Shown one piece after another: positions 1 to 11,469 of a stretch of 64,000 nt of DNA. The position numbers and the translations under genes were made by a program. The stretch covers positions 69,933 through 133,932 of the forward strand of contig FJUW01000017.1 in the NCBI GenBank assembly GCA_900074885.1, written 5' to 3'. Numbering within the stretch: the first letter of the stretch is position 1; every line of letters begins with the position of its first letter. The notes beneath the pieces were generated by a model, which was given only the letters and a program-made list of their open reading frames with translations, did no database searches and was not told where the DNA came from. The DNA is from Rhynchosporium graminicola (Eukaryota; Ascomycota; Leotiomycetes; Helotiales; Ploettnerulaceae).

Positions 1-736
1 AGATTGCTACCGGAGTCTATGAACCCAAAAGTACGAGAGCAAGTGATTGCTCCAATGATATCGAAAACGTTATACTGAAGCCGCTCGCCCAAGTTGATCG
101 AAGATGATTTAGCTGCATGGTCTCTAAAATGACGCGTGAATCTTTGCGTGGCATCGTCTATCAGAGGCTCGAGAAGGATAAGCGAAGAGAGCAAGAATTT
201 CTGGCCCAAGCCTGAATTGAGAGTGCACTGGGGGGACTGGCTTTTGACATCAAAAAAACCGTCAAGAGGGGCGCGTTCGACGTAGAGTGATAAACTGCGT
301 CAACGTGCTTACTTCGAAAACTCAGGCTCTTCTGAACTTCCAAGACGATGTCTACTTAATGTTTTGTAGAATGAAGACTATGATGTTTTATCAGATTGGA
401 TATCAACTATGATTCTGCCATACTAGACGCACTTTAGTAAATTTGCTCGGCACTCCGTAGATGACTGGAATCAATGATGGATTTGAGATCGAAACATGAG
501 TCGAACAATCTTTCCATATTTATTATGAAGTCCCTGGAATCTTTGTTGTGCGAATCCACTGTTCGATATGTGAAGCCTCCAAAGATTGCTGTATCTTGCA
601 AGCCATGGACCAGGGAGCTTCGATAGACCAGCCTTGTTGGCCGCGCGATAAAAGTGGAAATCAGACCCGAAACGGGAATCGCGGCTAATAAGAGTAGTCC
701 TCGGGACGAGGCCCAATATTGGAAAAGCCTATCCAT
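1..736 (-). pseudogene. Cytochrome P450, 5' part, frameshifted, runs off left edge
   Basis: N-terminal and central part of a fungal P450 monooxygenase (ER-bound haem enzyme). The start at 736 gives MDRLFQYWASSRGLLLLAAI, a membrane anchor. The next recognisable block, KLPGPWLARYSNLW...LHNKYGKIVR (the proline hinge and the KYG region), lies in another frame. A third block, IPVIYGVPSKFTK, is in a further frame. Near the edge, LEPLIDDATQRF and LQYNVFDIIGAITCSRTFGF match the helix C-E region of the pisatin-demethylase-like P450s. At least two one-base frame changes are needed between blocks that normally sit in one exon, so the gene is probably broken. The haem-binding cysteine lies outside the window. 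It is next to the MFS transporter on the same strand, which suggests a shared metabolite or xenobiotic role (inference). Confidence 0.8.
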
Positions 737-969
737 GATTTTTGTAGATCTGCGCATTATAGTCAAGCAAGAGGACTCTCAAGAACGATCGGATCGTACG
801 TTGAATATATCATAGAGAATATTAGAGTTGGACGGCTACGGACTTTGAAGGCTCAGGGGATGCATCACTTGAATATAAAGAAATGCCAATGTTCAGGTAC
901 ATGGAAATTTCGAGGTCCGAATTCCGAGCACAAAGATCAACCCGAGCAAGCGTTCGGGAAATGTGGAGC

Positions 970-1028
<59 letters not shown>
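970..1028. repeat. (GAT)n trinucleotide microsatellite
   Basis: About 20 perfect tandem GAT units. Apparent poly-Met or poly-Asp reading frames across it are products of the repeat and are not treated as genes. It lies upstream of the P450 relic. Confidence 0.95.
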
Positions 1029-1388
1029 CAGTATGGCTGAACTTAAGGAAATGCGCGGGGGTCTCTCTAATGCCTCGATTCACGCCGATGCCGAAATAAC
1101 AACTTCAGAGGGTCGGCACGGGAGAATTTTCAAGCCCAAGCCATAAAAATTGAAATACAGCACGAGAAGGAGAAGATTCCCCTGAGCGCGCGATGGGAGA
1201 CTAACAGCTACTTAGCCCCTCGTCTTCCAGGGGATACTTAATCGCGAGATTAAGTGCATTGAAACCTATGACTTCGGGTAGATCAGCGGCTGTATAATGT
1301 CTCTATAGATACAAGAGGAGCGAAGTGACCCTTTCAATGCCTCTAACCATCTTTTCTGTACATTGAAACATAGTCGACGCTATTGTGT

Positions 1389-3313
1389 TCACACATCCTC
1401 TCCAGCTTCTCTGGGTACCAGACCTTCCTGCTCCGCTTCGTTCTCAGCCAGTTTTCCCATAATAGCAGTCTTCAGGTTCACGAAACACAGCCCAAACGCA
1501 ACCAAAGCGCACTGAAATGCCAGCCAAAGATATGGCAGGCCTACCCACAAGCCCTTGCACTTCATGCCGAGCGTGAAAAAAGCTGCAAGTGCAGGTCCGG
1601 CATATATCGAGCCCAACGCTTCAACGATCCCAACAAGAGTATACATTCTGGAAGTGTGCTCCGGATCGATGTAAGCTGTCAAGAGCGATCGAGAAAGAGG
1701 CGCTAATCCGTCTCCGAGAGTTGCAATAATCAGACCGACAAATACAACGGGTACGGTTGAGGCTCCAATCATGAAGTAGCCAAATATCATGAGAAGTGCT
1801 GACCATTTCGCAAGCACAAGGTCTTTCTTGGCGGCGGAGTACTGAAACCTGTATGATGGCGACAAGAGAATTTTCGAGATTCCGGGGAGGATGATCAGGA
1901 GGACGCAGACGCTGATGATACCTCGATAAGAGAGGAGATAGCCAGTCTTGGCCAATGTCCACTGAAACCGCTTGCTGAAATACTGGATGAAGAAGACGGT
2001 TTTACCAAAAAATAGAGACATCTCACTGACAAAGGAGAGAAGGATGATAGCCAATGATGGTGACTTGAGCATGGCGAAAGATTCTAGAAGCTGGCTAATG
2101 GTATGCTTAGATTGAGACTTGATGCTGGTCATAACAGATGGGCTATCCTTGACCGAGTCATTGCCATCGGCGCTGTCTTTCTTTTCGAGGGTTTCCGGAA
2201 TGAAAATGAAGATGCTGACTCCTACTGGTACAAGAGCAATGGAAACCATAAGCGGAACCCATGGCGAAAAGAGTTCCATCATAGCAGAAGCAATGAGGGG
2301 TCCAACGAGGTTACCACTGTAGCTTGCAAGAGCCAGTAGGAAAAAGGCAGAAGCCCTATCGTTGTTAGTCGAGCAGCTCCTGTAGCTAGTAGAATATTTA
2401 CCTGTTTGCGCTTGTTTCCACATCCGCAGCAATTGAATACAGGACCGCCAGTATTACGTGCGTTCCGCCACCAATAATTTGAAATACCGAGGAGAATATT
2501 ACCAGGTGTACTGGAACGATTCGCCAGAACCTGAGAACCGCCACAAACGATACAAGATAAAGAGTCGTGCCGAACACGGACATCATAAAAACTGGTTTCC
2601 GGCCGATCCTGAATAGTTCAGCATGGCTTTTCCTTTTAACTCGACGGTAGATATTGTATGTAAACGTAGTGTGCACTTGCAGCACCTGCGTTGAAGGCGA
2701 TCGTGACCGGCCAAGAGTGTCCATGAAGTCTGGCGTCATTGATCTCGATCATATCACCCACATTGTGAAATAGAAGCGTTACATAACGTCCATACACGAT
2801 GTGGATGAACAATTTCACCACAGAACCAAAAAAAACTATTACATACTTGTCCGCCAGAATTCCGAAAGGAAATGCAAAAATTAGCCCTGCACTATGTTAG
2901 TTGAACTGCGAAGATGTCCTACAGAGTGAGAAAACATACCAATAACTGCCTCTACAGCCGTCGTAAGTCCTTACAAGCATTAGACAGTGGCTGTGCGTGA
3001 AGAATCAGAGCGTACCATTTATGTAAGCGAGTTCGGATTGAATGGCATCATTCTTGCACAGCGACTCATCAATATCGCTGAGACCTCTGGTATCGTCATA
3101 GTACCTATGGCACAAAATGTCCTCGAGCAGTCGAGTTTGGGGTACAACTGTGAGGCCACCGGCTGACGCCAATATCAAGAGAATGAGGGCGAGAAGTAAC
3201 ACGATGTTCCGAGGAGTCGTGACTTGGTGCGGCCAAGTCGTGTGACGTCGGGATTGCGGTACTTCTGGCAGAAGATGCGATGCCTCAGTGGGAGATCTGG
3301 CAGTGACAGACAT
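1389..3313 (-). CDS. Major facilitator superfamily transporter (513 aa, 5 exons)
   Basis: Predicted polytopic plasma-membrane transporter. Exons read as 3016-3313, 2940-2969, 2847-2886, 2402-2608 and 1389-2355 and sum to 514 codons. Exon 1 has a hydrophilic N-tail, then helix 1 (IVLLLALILLILASAGGL). The loop 2-3 MFS motif is assembled across an intron of about 240 nt as GILADK + IGRKPVF, the classical G-x-L-a-D-r-x-GRK signature. Eleven to twelve hydrophobic stretches follow, with a charged central loop (ETLEKKDSADGNDS). No frame break was found, unlike its neighbours. It is divergent from the ABC gene and shares 1.15 kb of upstream DNA with it. Substrate is unknown; the family is of the drug/metabolite efflux type. 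Confidence 0.9.
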
Positions 3314-4459
3314 GATGTTGTTTGTAAGGTTCCAATCTCAATGTGGGATGAAATTAGATAGATGACTTTATCGTACATAGGTAGGATTGCTAGTCGTTCG
3401 ATGGAAGCTAAAAACTTGGAAGATTGAGTGAATGCACTATCGAAACCCTGCCTGCCTGCCTGTGGGCTCTAGCTCTAGCAAACGGCGGAGGGTCGACCAG
3501 CCGCGCGCAGCTTACCTCCTTTACAGTATTGATAGGTACCTACCTACCTTTCCGTACCTAGGCATGTGCATGTATCTACAGGTGAAGTTCGGAAAGCCTT
3601 ATCGGCACTAACGGAGCTTGCTTTTGCCTTGAACTTCCGTGATGACATGAAAAGCTAATACTAAGTATGTAAGTAAGTGAGTGACACAGCTATGGCCAAT
3701 CACTAGTTACTTTTAACGACAAGTCATGGGGATAATTTACATACGCTTGCTTACTTGCGCCTTTCTTCCTGCCTCTCAGGCATCAGTTCCAAGTTAGGAA
3801 GTTCAACCAAGCATGTTCTATTCATTCATTCATTCATTCATTCATTCGTACGGTATGGTGTTGTGTTGACCTTCACCGTGCCGACTATACAGCTTATAAA
3901 CCTAAACCTGTTCGAGTAATTTCCAAGGATATCAACCCGCATTTCCTCTCTCGCAGTCCCTTATCGGCCCAAGGTCTGAATGGCCTCGTGCTTACGGAAC
4001 GCAATTGCGCGCTTGCGAGTAATGCGAAGGTTAGGATTATTGGGGCCACCGTTGTAGTTAGGATTCGGTGCAGGGAGTGGATTACTTCGTACAGCAGGAC
4101 TTCGTTTGATGTGTTCGGTATGCTTCGTAGGTGGAGGTAGATTACATGGCGCAACTGTATATATATATATACGACCGACATAGTGAAAGTCATTTGTGTT
4201 AAGGCTCACTCCACTTATGATCCTTCACGGACAGGTACCAAAGGCTATTACTTATATCGCGAATCCGACAATCGATTGCCGTTGCTAGGAAATACAGTGT
4301 AGGAGCAGAAATACGCCGTCTTACGACATGGTACAGGGGACCTCCCAGCTTCAGTTGGCGTGCCAGTCGCGACTGCCAGGCCAGAATAAAAGACTCCGAA
4401 GAAAGAACCTACCTATCACGCACTGCAACTTTCAGTAGCACTTGAGGTCCAAAGCTATC
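3314..4459. promoter_or_regulatory. Divergent intergenic region between MFS and ABC transporter genes
   Basis: The 1.15 kb between two outward-facing transporter starts is presumably a shared promoter region. It contains a TACC-rich stretch (about 3530-3560), an (ATTC)n microsatellite at 3820-3848 and a short (TA)n run near 4159-4171. No coding sequence is supported. No binding site could be named with confidence. Confidence 0.5.
3820..3848. repeat. (ATTC)n tetranucleotide microsatellite
   Basis: About seven tandem ATTC units in the divergent promoter between the two transporter genes. Confidence 0.9.
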
Positions 4460-7400
4460 ATGAACGGCTGCGGCGATGACTCGTTTGGACCTGGAGTGCA
4501 ATCATCTACTTGTCGAGGAGGATTTGACTTCACAGGTAACGTAGAATCACGATCAGCCATTATTTTTTGCACTAAGTCGTCTTTCAAGTGTCATTTGAAG
4601 AGAGTATCCTTACGATACTACCCGCGGCATGTTTCATCGCATTTACACCTCTGCGTGCTGCTAGGCTGTTCAAGGGAAGAATCAAAGTCAAGTCAACAGC
4701 CATCCATGCTGTCAAATTAGTACGCTTCCTGCCTAATTTGTACCCAGCCCCTACTTACTTCCCAGGGCGCAATTGGCTGCTATGCCATTCTTCAACTCGC
4801 CCTGATCATTCTATGGTCGTCGTCAAATGTGTATTTCAAGACACGACTTTCGACTGCTTCAACAGTTCTGAACTTGCTTGCTGCATTAGGTCTCAGTCTT
4901 CTGTCACACCTTGAGCATACGAAAGCCATTAGACCTTCGTTCGCAATCACTGTGTACTTGTTTGCGTCTCTAATCTTTGATGTCGCACGAGTTAGAACGC
5001 AATTCCTACTTCCAACAAACGAATCTATAGCTTCGGTTCTCTCAGCCACTGTCGCTCTCAAAGTTTTGATACTTTTGCTTGAGACTCTGGGTAAGCGGCG
5101 TATTCTCCTCGCCGCATACCGAGGTTTGTCACCCGAGAACACAAGCGGTCTTTTTAGTCGTGGATTGTTTTGGTGGTTGAACTCGTTACTTACGAATGGC
5201 TTCAAAAACGTCCTCTCAGCTAAGGACATATTTCCGATCAACGAAAGCCTCTCTTCGCGCAAACTGACGCATGATCTACAATCAAGATGGGACAGATGTG
5301 AGTAGCTAATGGCATCTGCCTTGCTTCGCTAACACTGCTAGGCGATCAAACTAACAAGAACGCCCTCATGAGACAAGTTTTGATTGGATTTCGCGGGAAC
5401 ATTCTTTCAATCGTATTGCCCAGACTTTGCCTCGTTGGCCTCAGTGTTGCTCAGCCTTTTCTTATCAACAAGGCCATCAATTTTGTCCAAGCGACCGATG
5501 GCGACGAGAATATAGACAATGGCTATGGACTTATCGGTGCATACACCTTTGTGTATGTTGGGTCCGCGGTAAGATTTCATTCTGCCACATCCAACTCCTG
5601 CTGAATATTCTTATAGGTCATGACAGGATGGTACCAGCACCTTGCGTACAGGCTTATGGCGATGATTCGAGGGGGCGTAATTGGAATGATATACAGAAAA
5701 ATCACGACCTTGAAATCCGCAAATACCAACGACTCGGCGGCAATGACTCTTATGGGAACGGATGTCGAACAGATTGCCGAAAACATGCATCTTATTCTCA
5801 CAGATCTCTGGGCCAACCTACTTCAGATAGGCATTGCGATCTGGCTCCTTGAGCGCCAGCTAGGTGCAGTCTGCATTGCTCCTGTCATCGTGGCTGTAGG
5901 TGCGTATAAAACCAGCGAACACTGAGATAGCACAATCCATAGCTGACATGTTCCGTAGTCTCAACCCTGATAACATCAAATCTCTCAAACCTTGTAAGCT
6001 CGCGACAGAAAGTCTGGCTCGAGGCTATTCAGAGTCGAGTCAACTTCACTTCGGAGGTTCTTGGTTCGATGAAGAGCGTAAAGATGCTTGGATTGAGCGA
6101 AAAACTTGGTTCGACGTTGCAAGCTATGCGCTATGTGGAGCTGGAGCTATCCAAGAAATTTCATCGATTGTCAAGCTCGCTCGTCTTGATATGTAAGTCA
6201 ACAGTCAACAGTCATCTGATATATAGCGAATCCGACTGACAAATATCGAGATAACTTTCCACACGTTTTCACACAGTTTTTCACGCTTTCAGCATATGCA
6301 ATCGTCGCTAAGCTGTCCGGCGGTCTGCCGCTTAACGTTGCAACGGCCATTACTTCCCTGTCAATTATTTCCCTTCTAGATTCTCCACTAACAATGTTTC
6401 TACTCGCTCTGCCGAACGTCTACGTTTCTTCTGGCTGCTTCCAGAGGATTCAAGTCTTCCTTCTCGAGGAGCCAAGAGCAGACGGGCGCATACTCGGTTC
6501 TGATCCAAATCACAGTCGGGCTCAGTCGTCCTATTTCGCTCACGTCTCGTCTGAAGGCGACATCGAGCTCATGCAGCCCGCCGCTTCTAAAGAATCCGCT
6601 AATACCCAGATTGTTTCCGAGGGCGATGATGTTGTGATTGAAGTCGGTCAATTTGGCTGGTCGGCCACCAGTCAGGCGATAATTAACGACGCGTCTCTAC
6701 GTTTAGCTGCGGAACATCGTTTAACGATGATTGTGGGCTCTGTAGGATGTGGGAAATCGACATTGCTTAAAGGCATCCTTGGCGAAACCTCGACCACACG
6801 CGGGACTGTCTATGCTCGATTCGATGAAATTTCTTTCTGTGAACAGACACCTTGGCTCATCAATGGAACAATAAGAGAGAATGTCGTCGCCGAATCGAGC
6901 TATGATGAGCACTGGTACGACAAAGTGATCCGGGCTTGTAATCTGGATGTCGATATCGACCATATGCCATATCGGGATGCAACACTTGTGGGCAGCAAGG
7001 GTATGATTCTGAGTGGAGGGCAGAAACAATGACTGGTGAGCAATTCCACGCTCAAGAGCTTTGTGCCAATCACTGATTCTAAAGTAGTCCATCGCCAGGG
7101 CGGTTTACTCCCGCAAGAGACTCGCCATCTTCGATGATGTGTTCAGCGGACTCGACTCTGTGACAGAGCAACACGTATTCGCAAATGTTTTCGGAAAAGA
7201 TGGCCTGCTTGTTGAAATGGGAACTTCCATAATTCTTGCTACCCATGCAGGTAAGCCGGTCCAAAGTGGGTAAATGTGCCAGCTGATACCTCAATAGTGC
7301 ATCGTCTGTCAGAAGCGGATCATATTGTGGTTCTTGGACAGAACGGTCAGATCCTTGAGCAAGGCCGCTACGATAATCTAGGCATATCTGGAGAATATGT

Positions 7401-9695
7401 TCAAAGTCTCGCCAAAAGCCCAGAAAGCAAGCAGAAAGAAGGTGCACGCATTCAAACACCCGACTGCAAGGTAGGACCACTGCCTCAAGTTGCTGTAGTA
7501 GACTCCAGTCGCCAAAATGGAGATTGGAAAATCTACGTCTACTATGCGAAATCTATGGGACTTATAGGTCTTGCAGGATTCACGATTCTGGTGGGAGTGG
7601 AATGTGCTCTATTTGTGGTGCAGTGTAAGACTCTCCAACCCGGAAACTCTCATACAACATACTGATAGCTCTTCAAGATCTATGGGTGACGTGGTGGGCT
7701 CAAAGTAGTCAACGGCAGCCCAATGCTGATCTTGGATACTGGATCGGACTCTATGCAATGTGGAGTTTTTTGGCCGCAACATTTATGGGCGTCGCTGTTT
7801 TCTATATGTACGTTGTGTTGGCGGCTAAATCATCGAAAAATCTGCATCGGATCATACTCAGAGCAGCGATGAGGTAGGTAATTTGACCAAGCGAAAGCAT
7901 TCAACCCCAATTTGCTTATAATTTGTCTAGGGCGCCGGTATCTTTCTTTGCATCAACTGAAACGGGAGAGCTGGTCAATAGGCACGCATAACTCAACTCG
8001 GGATATCTGCAGTTACTAATTCTCAGTAGGTTCAGTCAAGACCTTCGACTAGTGGATATGGTTTTACCAGGCGCACTTATAAATGTCTTCTATCGTAAGT
8101 TTGTGTTCATCATACATGCCAAGGAAAGCCCTCTAACAGCAAATACAGAGATCGGCGGCACTATTGGGACGATGGCTGTTGTTATTGCAGCAGTTGGATA
8201 CTTCGCAGCGTCTGTACCGTTTATTTTTGGAGTGCTTTATATCGTTCAAAGATTCTACCTGCGAACCTCTAGACAACTTCGTCTACTCGAGTAAGCCATT
8301 CCCAGTCAAGTTTCTCAATCTACCGCTCATACAAGCTAGGATCGAAACGAAAGCACCCATATTTTCCCATTTCATCGAGACACTGAACGGTTTAGTTACA
8401 ATCAGAGCCTTCGGATGGACAGAAGCATACTTGACCAAGAATCTACGCCTCCTAGACGCCTCCCAGAAGCCATACTACTTGCTTCTCTGCATTCAGCGTT
8501 GGCTCACTCTGGTCCTTGATTTGATAGTCGCGGGAATAGCGATCTTACTCATCACGTTGGCGGTTTTCCTGCGCGACAAGATTAGTCCTAGCTTGTTAGG
8601 TATTGCTCTAGTGCAGATTACGAGCTTAGGTTTGACTCTCTCCGCATTGATCATGTACTGGACTACGCTTGAGACGTCGCTGGGTGCCGTTGCGCGGATT
8701 AAGAGCTTCTCTGAGGATACTGCGAGTGAGTTGTTGCCGGGAGAAAACATTACGCCGGATACAAACTGGCCAGCAAGAGGGCATCTGACTTTCGAGGGTG
8801 TTTCTGCTAGCTATGGGTATGAGTTTCCATATTCTCCGAGTCTTGGGTTGGAAGATGCCTAATAATTTCACAGTTCTGAATCAGGGCCAGTGCTCAACAA
8901 CATTAGTATCTCTATACTACCAGGTCAAAAAATTGGAATTTGTGGCAGAACTGGAAGGTAGAAATGTCCTTTCCTTGTCGGAAATTTCGTAGGCCGCTAA
9001 TCACGTTCCGACAGTGGCAAAAGCTCTTTCATCTCCTCGATTCTCCGTATGGTTGAACTAACATCCGGAACAATCACTCTCGACAACCACGACCTCGCCA
9101 CCATTCCCCGTGCGCTAATACGCCAGAGACTAATCTGTCTCACTCAGGACCCATTCCTCTTCACCGGCTCTATCCGTCTCAACGTCGACCCCCTCGGCGA
9201 AGCCACCGACCACAACATCGTATCCGCTTTAATGAAAATACGCCTCTGGGAAGTGATGGCCGCCAAAGTCGAAGGTGGGAAGCAATCCGAGACTGCGGTG
9301 CTCGATGCTGTCATGGATGAGAATTTCCTATCCCACGGCCAGAGACAGCTATTCTGTCTTGCTAGAGCTATGCTAAGAAAGAGCGCGGTACTAATACTGG
9401 ACGAGCCGACGAGCAGGTATGAACTTTGCCCTACCTGCAACTATTTCGTCACTTCGTTCTATGCTGACAAGAGAACAGTGTGGATGTCAAGACCGACGCT
9501 CAGATGCAAGCTATCATCCGTTCCGAGTTCAGGACTCATACTATTATCATGATTGCTCATCGCTTGGACAGTCTGCTTGATTTCGATCGCGTTGCCGTGT
9601 TGGATAAAGGGTCTCTAGTTGAATTTGGCGAGCCGAGTGTCTTGTTGAACATAGAGGGGAGTGCGTTCGGGAAATTGTATCGTGCTTCTGCTTGA
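4460..9695 (+). pseudogene. Full-length ABCC-type ABC transporter with an in-frame stop in NBD1
   Basis: Multidrug-resistance-protein-like ABC exporter (TM-NBD-TM-NBD) in about 16 exons. The start ATG at 4460 gives MNGCGDDSFGPGVQ. TMD1 shows VSTLITSNLSNLV and GSMKSVKMLGL. NBD1 has Walker A VGSVGCGKSTLL (about 6730-6765), Q-loop FCEQTPWLINGT, signature LSGGQKQ, then Walker B LAIFDDVFSGLD and LATHA. TMD2 has TGEL-VNRFSQDLRLVD and ETLNGLVTIRAFGW. NBD2 has GRTGSGKSS across an intron, LSHGQRQ, LILDEPTS and IAHRLD, and ends at YRASA. In NBD1 the codon after LSGGQKQ is TGA (7030-7032) where the family has CGA/Arg, truncating the product before Walker B. Everything downstream is still well conserved, so the lesion is either recent, a sequencing error, or read through. 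One intron (7982-8029) appears to use a GC donor. Confidence 0.9.
7982..8029 (+). other. Probable GC-AG intron in the ABC transporter gene
   Basis: The conserved TMD2 motif TGELVNRFSQD is only restored if 48 nt beginning GCACGC and ending CAGTAG are removed. The nearest GT donor (7974) gives a frameshift. GC-AG introns are a known minority class in fungi, but this donor lacks the usual strong GCAAGT consensus. Confidence 0.6.
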
Positions 9696-10486
9696 ACTCA
9701 TAACTTTTTATGCTCAGAACCCAAGTGTTGCAGCTCTGAATGCAAGACTCTGAATGCTACATACCTTTAGATAATCTTTAGATAACGTACGTCTGCTCTT
9801 TGTTTACACTTGTCAATATACCTTGCCTATTTTCGCTTGGCATGTCCGATGTGTTCAAAAGAACGGCTAGTCTTTCCTCTCCACCTCTTCCAATACGACG
9901 GGTTCTTTCAGTTGTAAGAAGATCGACGGAACAATAGAGGAAGAAAGAAGGAACAAGGTGGTGATCGATATGCGACATTTTTTTGTTCCATGATAGGGAG
10001 ACTTCATACATCTTTGCGGAAATACTGCTTCTTCGGTGATCAATCACGGTTAGCGAACATCGTGCCGTCTGCCTCTTTACAAGGAAACCAGCACAGCGTA
10101 TCCAAACTTTCATCCCAGATCTCTGAAGTATAAGAGGTGTGGAAAGATGTTCATCCATGTCGCGAGCGTGTAGTGTTCAGCTTCAACCGGCTATGCGACA
10201 AGCCTATCTTCGGACGGGGGATCAAGGTTTCCATGTAGCAAGAGCAAGGGAAGAATGTGGTTTAGAGTCATGTTCGAGATATTCGTGAGTAGCGGACGAA
10301 AGCGGATCGCATCCAGTCTACTATTCACAATGAGATTTTTGGAATATGACATCCCTCAAGGTGATAGGCTGTAGAGGGTTTCTTCGAAGGCTTTCTTAAC
10401 ACTCAACTCAAAGAATTTAGGTGATTATAGATCACGACTTCAATATCAGCTCTCGAATCCACCAGGTATGAATGTAGCTATAATCC
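9696..10486. other. Intergenic region between convergent ABC and SDR genes
   Basis: A 790-bp stretch between the 3' ends of the ABC transporter and the SDR gene. I see no conserved coding sequence or repeat; it presumably carries both 3' UTRs. Confidence 0.5.
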
Positions 10487-11469
10487 TCAAATGTTACCAG
10501 TGATACCCGGTTCGATCCCCTCCAAAATTTCAAGAAGCTCTTTATAGGCCCTGACCTGTGTTTCTGCCCCCTTCTCACTCCCCACCCACTTACTCGGTTC
10601 TTTGATTTGTAGATTTGCCAGGTATTTCCCATGTGTATCCTCCTTAGCCGCCGCTGCAGAGACGAGCGTCCGGCTACCGACCTCGGTTGTCCTGGCGAGG
10701 AAGAATTTCGCCAACGTAGCAAGTGTCTTCAACGAGAAAGGTGCATTTCGCATCAGTTCCGAATGGCAGAACCCAGGTGTCAAGCAGTTCAACGTCACCC
10801 TCGGCTTGCCCGAAGCGGTCATGGCTGGTGCTAGTTCGCGGACTACAAGGACTTCGAGCAGTTTGTAGAGATTGTATTTGTCTTGCTGATTCATGGGATC
10901 GTTGAGCGCCGCGAATATCGAGGGAGCAGATTGCTCGACGAAGGCCGCCTGCTACTGATTAGCTAGCGCACCTGTGGCTCAAAGGGAGGACATACCTGTT
11001 CATGGGCTTCCGAAGCCACTATGGCCAGTCGGGGAGTGATCTTATACTTGACGGCATCGGCACGAAGCTTAGGCAAGAGTAACAAAGACATCAAAAACGT
11101 CGAGACAACATTGACCGTGACGGTGCTCTCCCTGCCCTCCAACTCTGTTTAAACCGATGTAGCAATGCCCGCATTCTCTACGACCGCGTCCACTCGCTGC
11201 AAGCTCGATACCTTTCCGCAGAATTGCTTCACGCTTTCACAGGAGCCCAAGTCAACCTGCCAGACCTCCAGTACCCCGCTTCTCTTTGTAACTTTCTCAA
11301 TTTTGCTCTTTGCAGATTCGCCTTTCTCCATGCTTCGACACGCTAGTATAACTTTCGCCGCGCCGAGAGCGACGAAATGTTGTGCAGCTTCTTGGCCAAG
11401 ACCTGTGTTGCTACCGGTGACGATGATTGTTTCTCCAGTAAAGTCTGTAGTTGGGTAGGGCAGCGTCAT
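10487..11469 (-). pseudogene. Short-chain dehydrogenase/reductase with an in-frame stop
   Basis: NAD(P)-dependent classical SDR, retinol-dehydrogenase-like. Two exons (10996-11469, 10487-10951) with a 44-nt intron, both whole codons, total 312 aa if read through. Seen: cofactor motif VTGSNTGLGQEAA, LACRS after strand 2, VDLGSCESV, NAG (VENAGIAT), catalytic YxxxK (YNLYK), and LTPGFCHSE after the active site. Right after NAGIATSV comes TAA (11149-11151 on this strand), then TELEGRESTVTVNVVSTFL continues the expected fold in the same frame. The 10 nt around the stop cannot be an intron. The product would lack the catalytic Tyr/Lys unless the stop is an error or is bypassed. It is the third disrupted gene in the left-hand group. 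Confidence 0.85.

Noticed and set aside
719..1146. Two + strand frames with long poly-Met or poly-Asp runs
   Set aside because: They are translations of the GAT microsatellite and have no other protein features.
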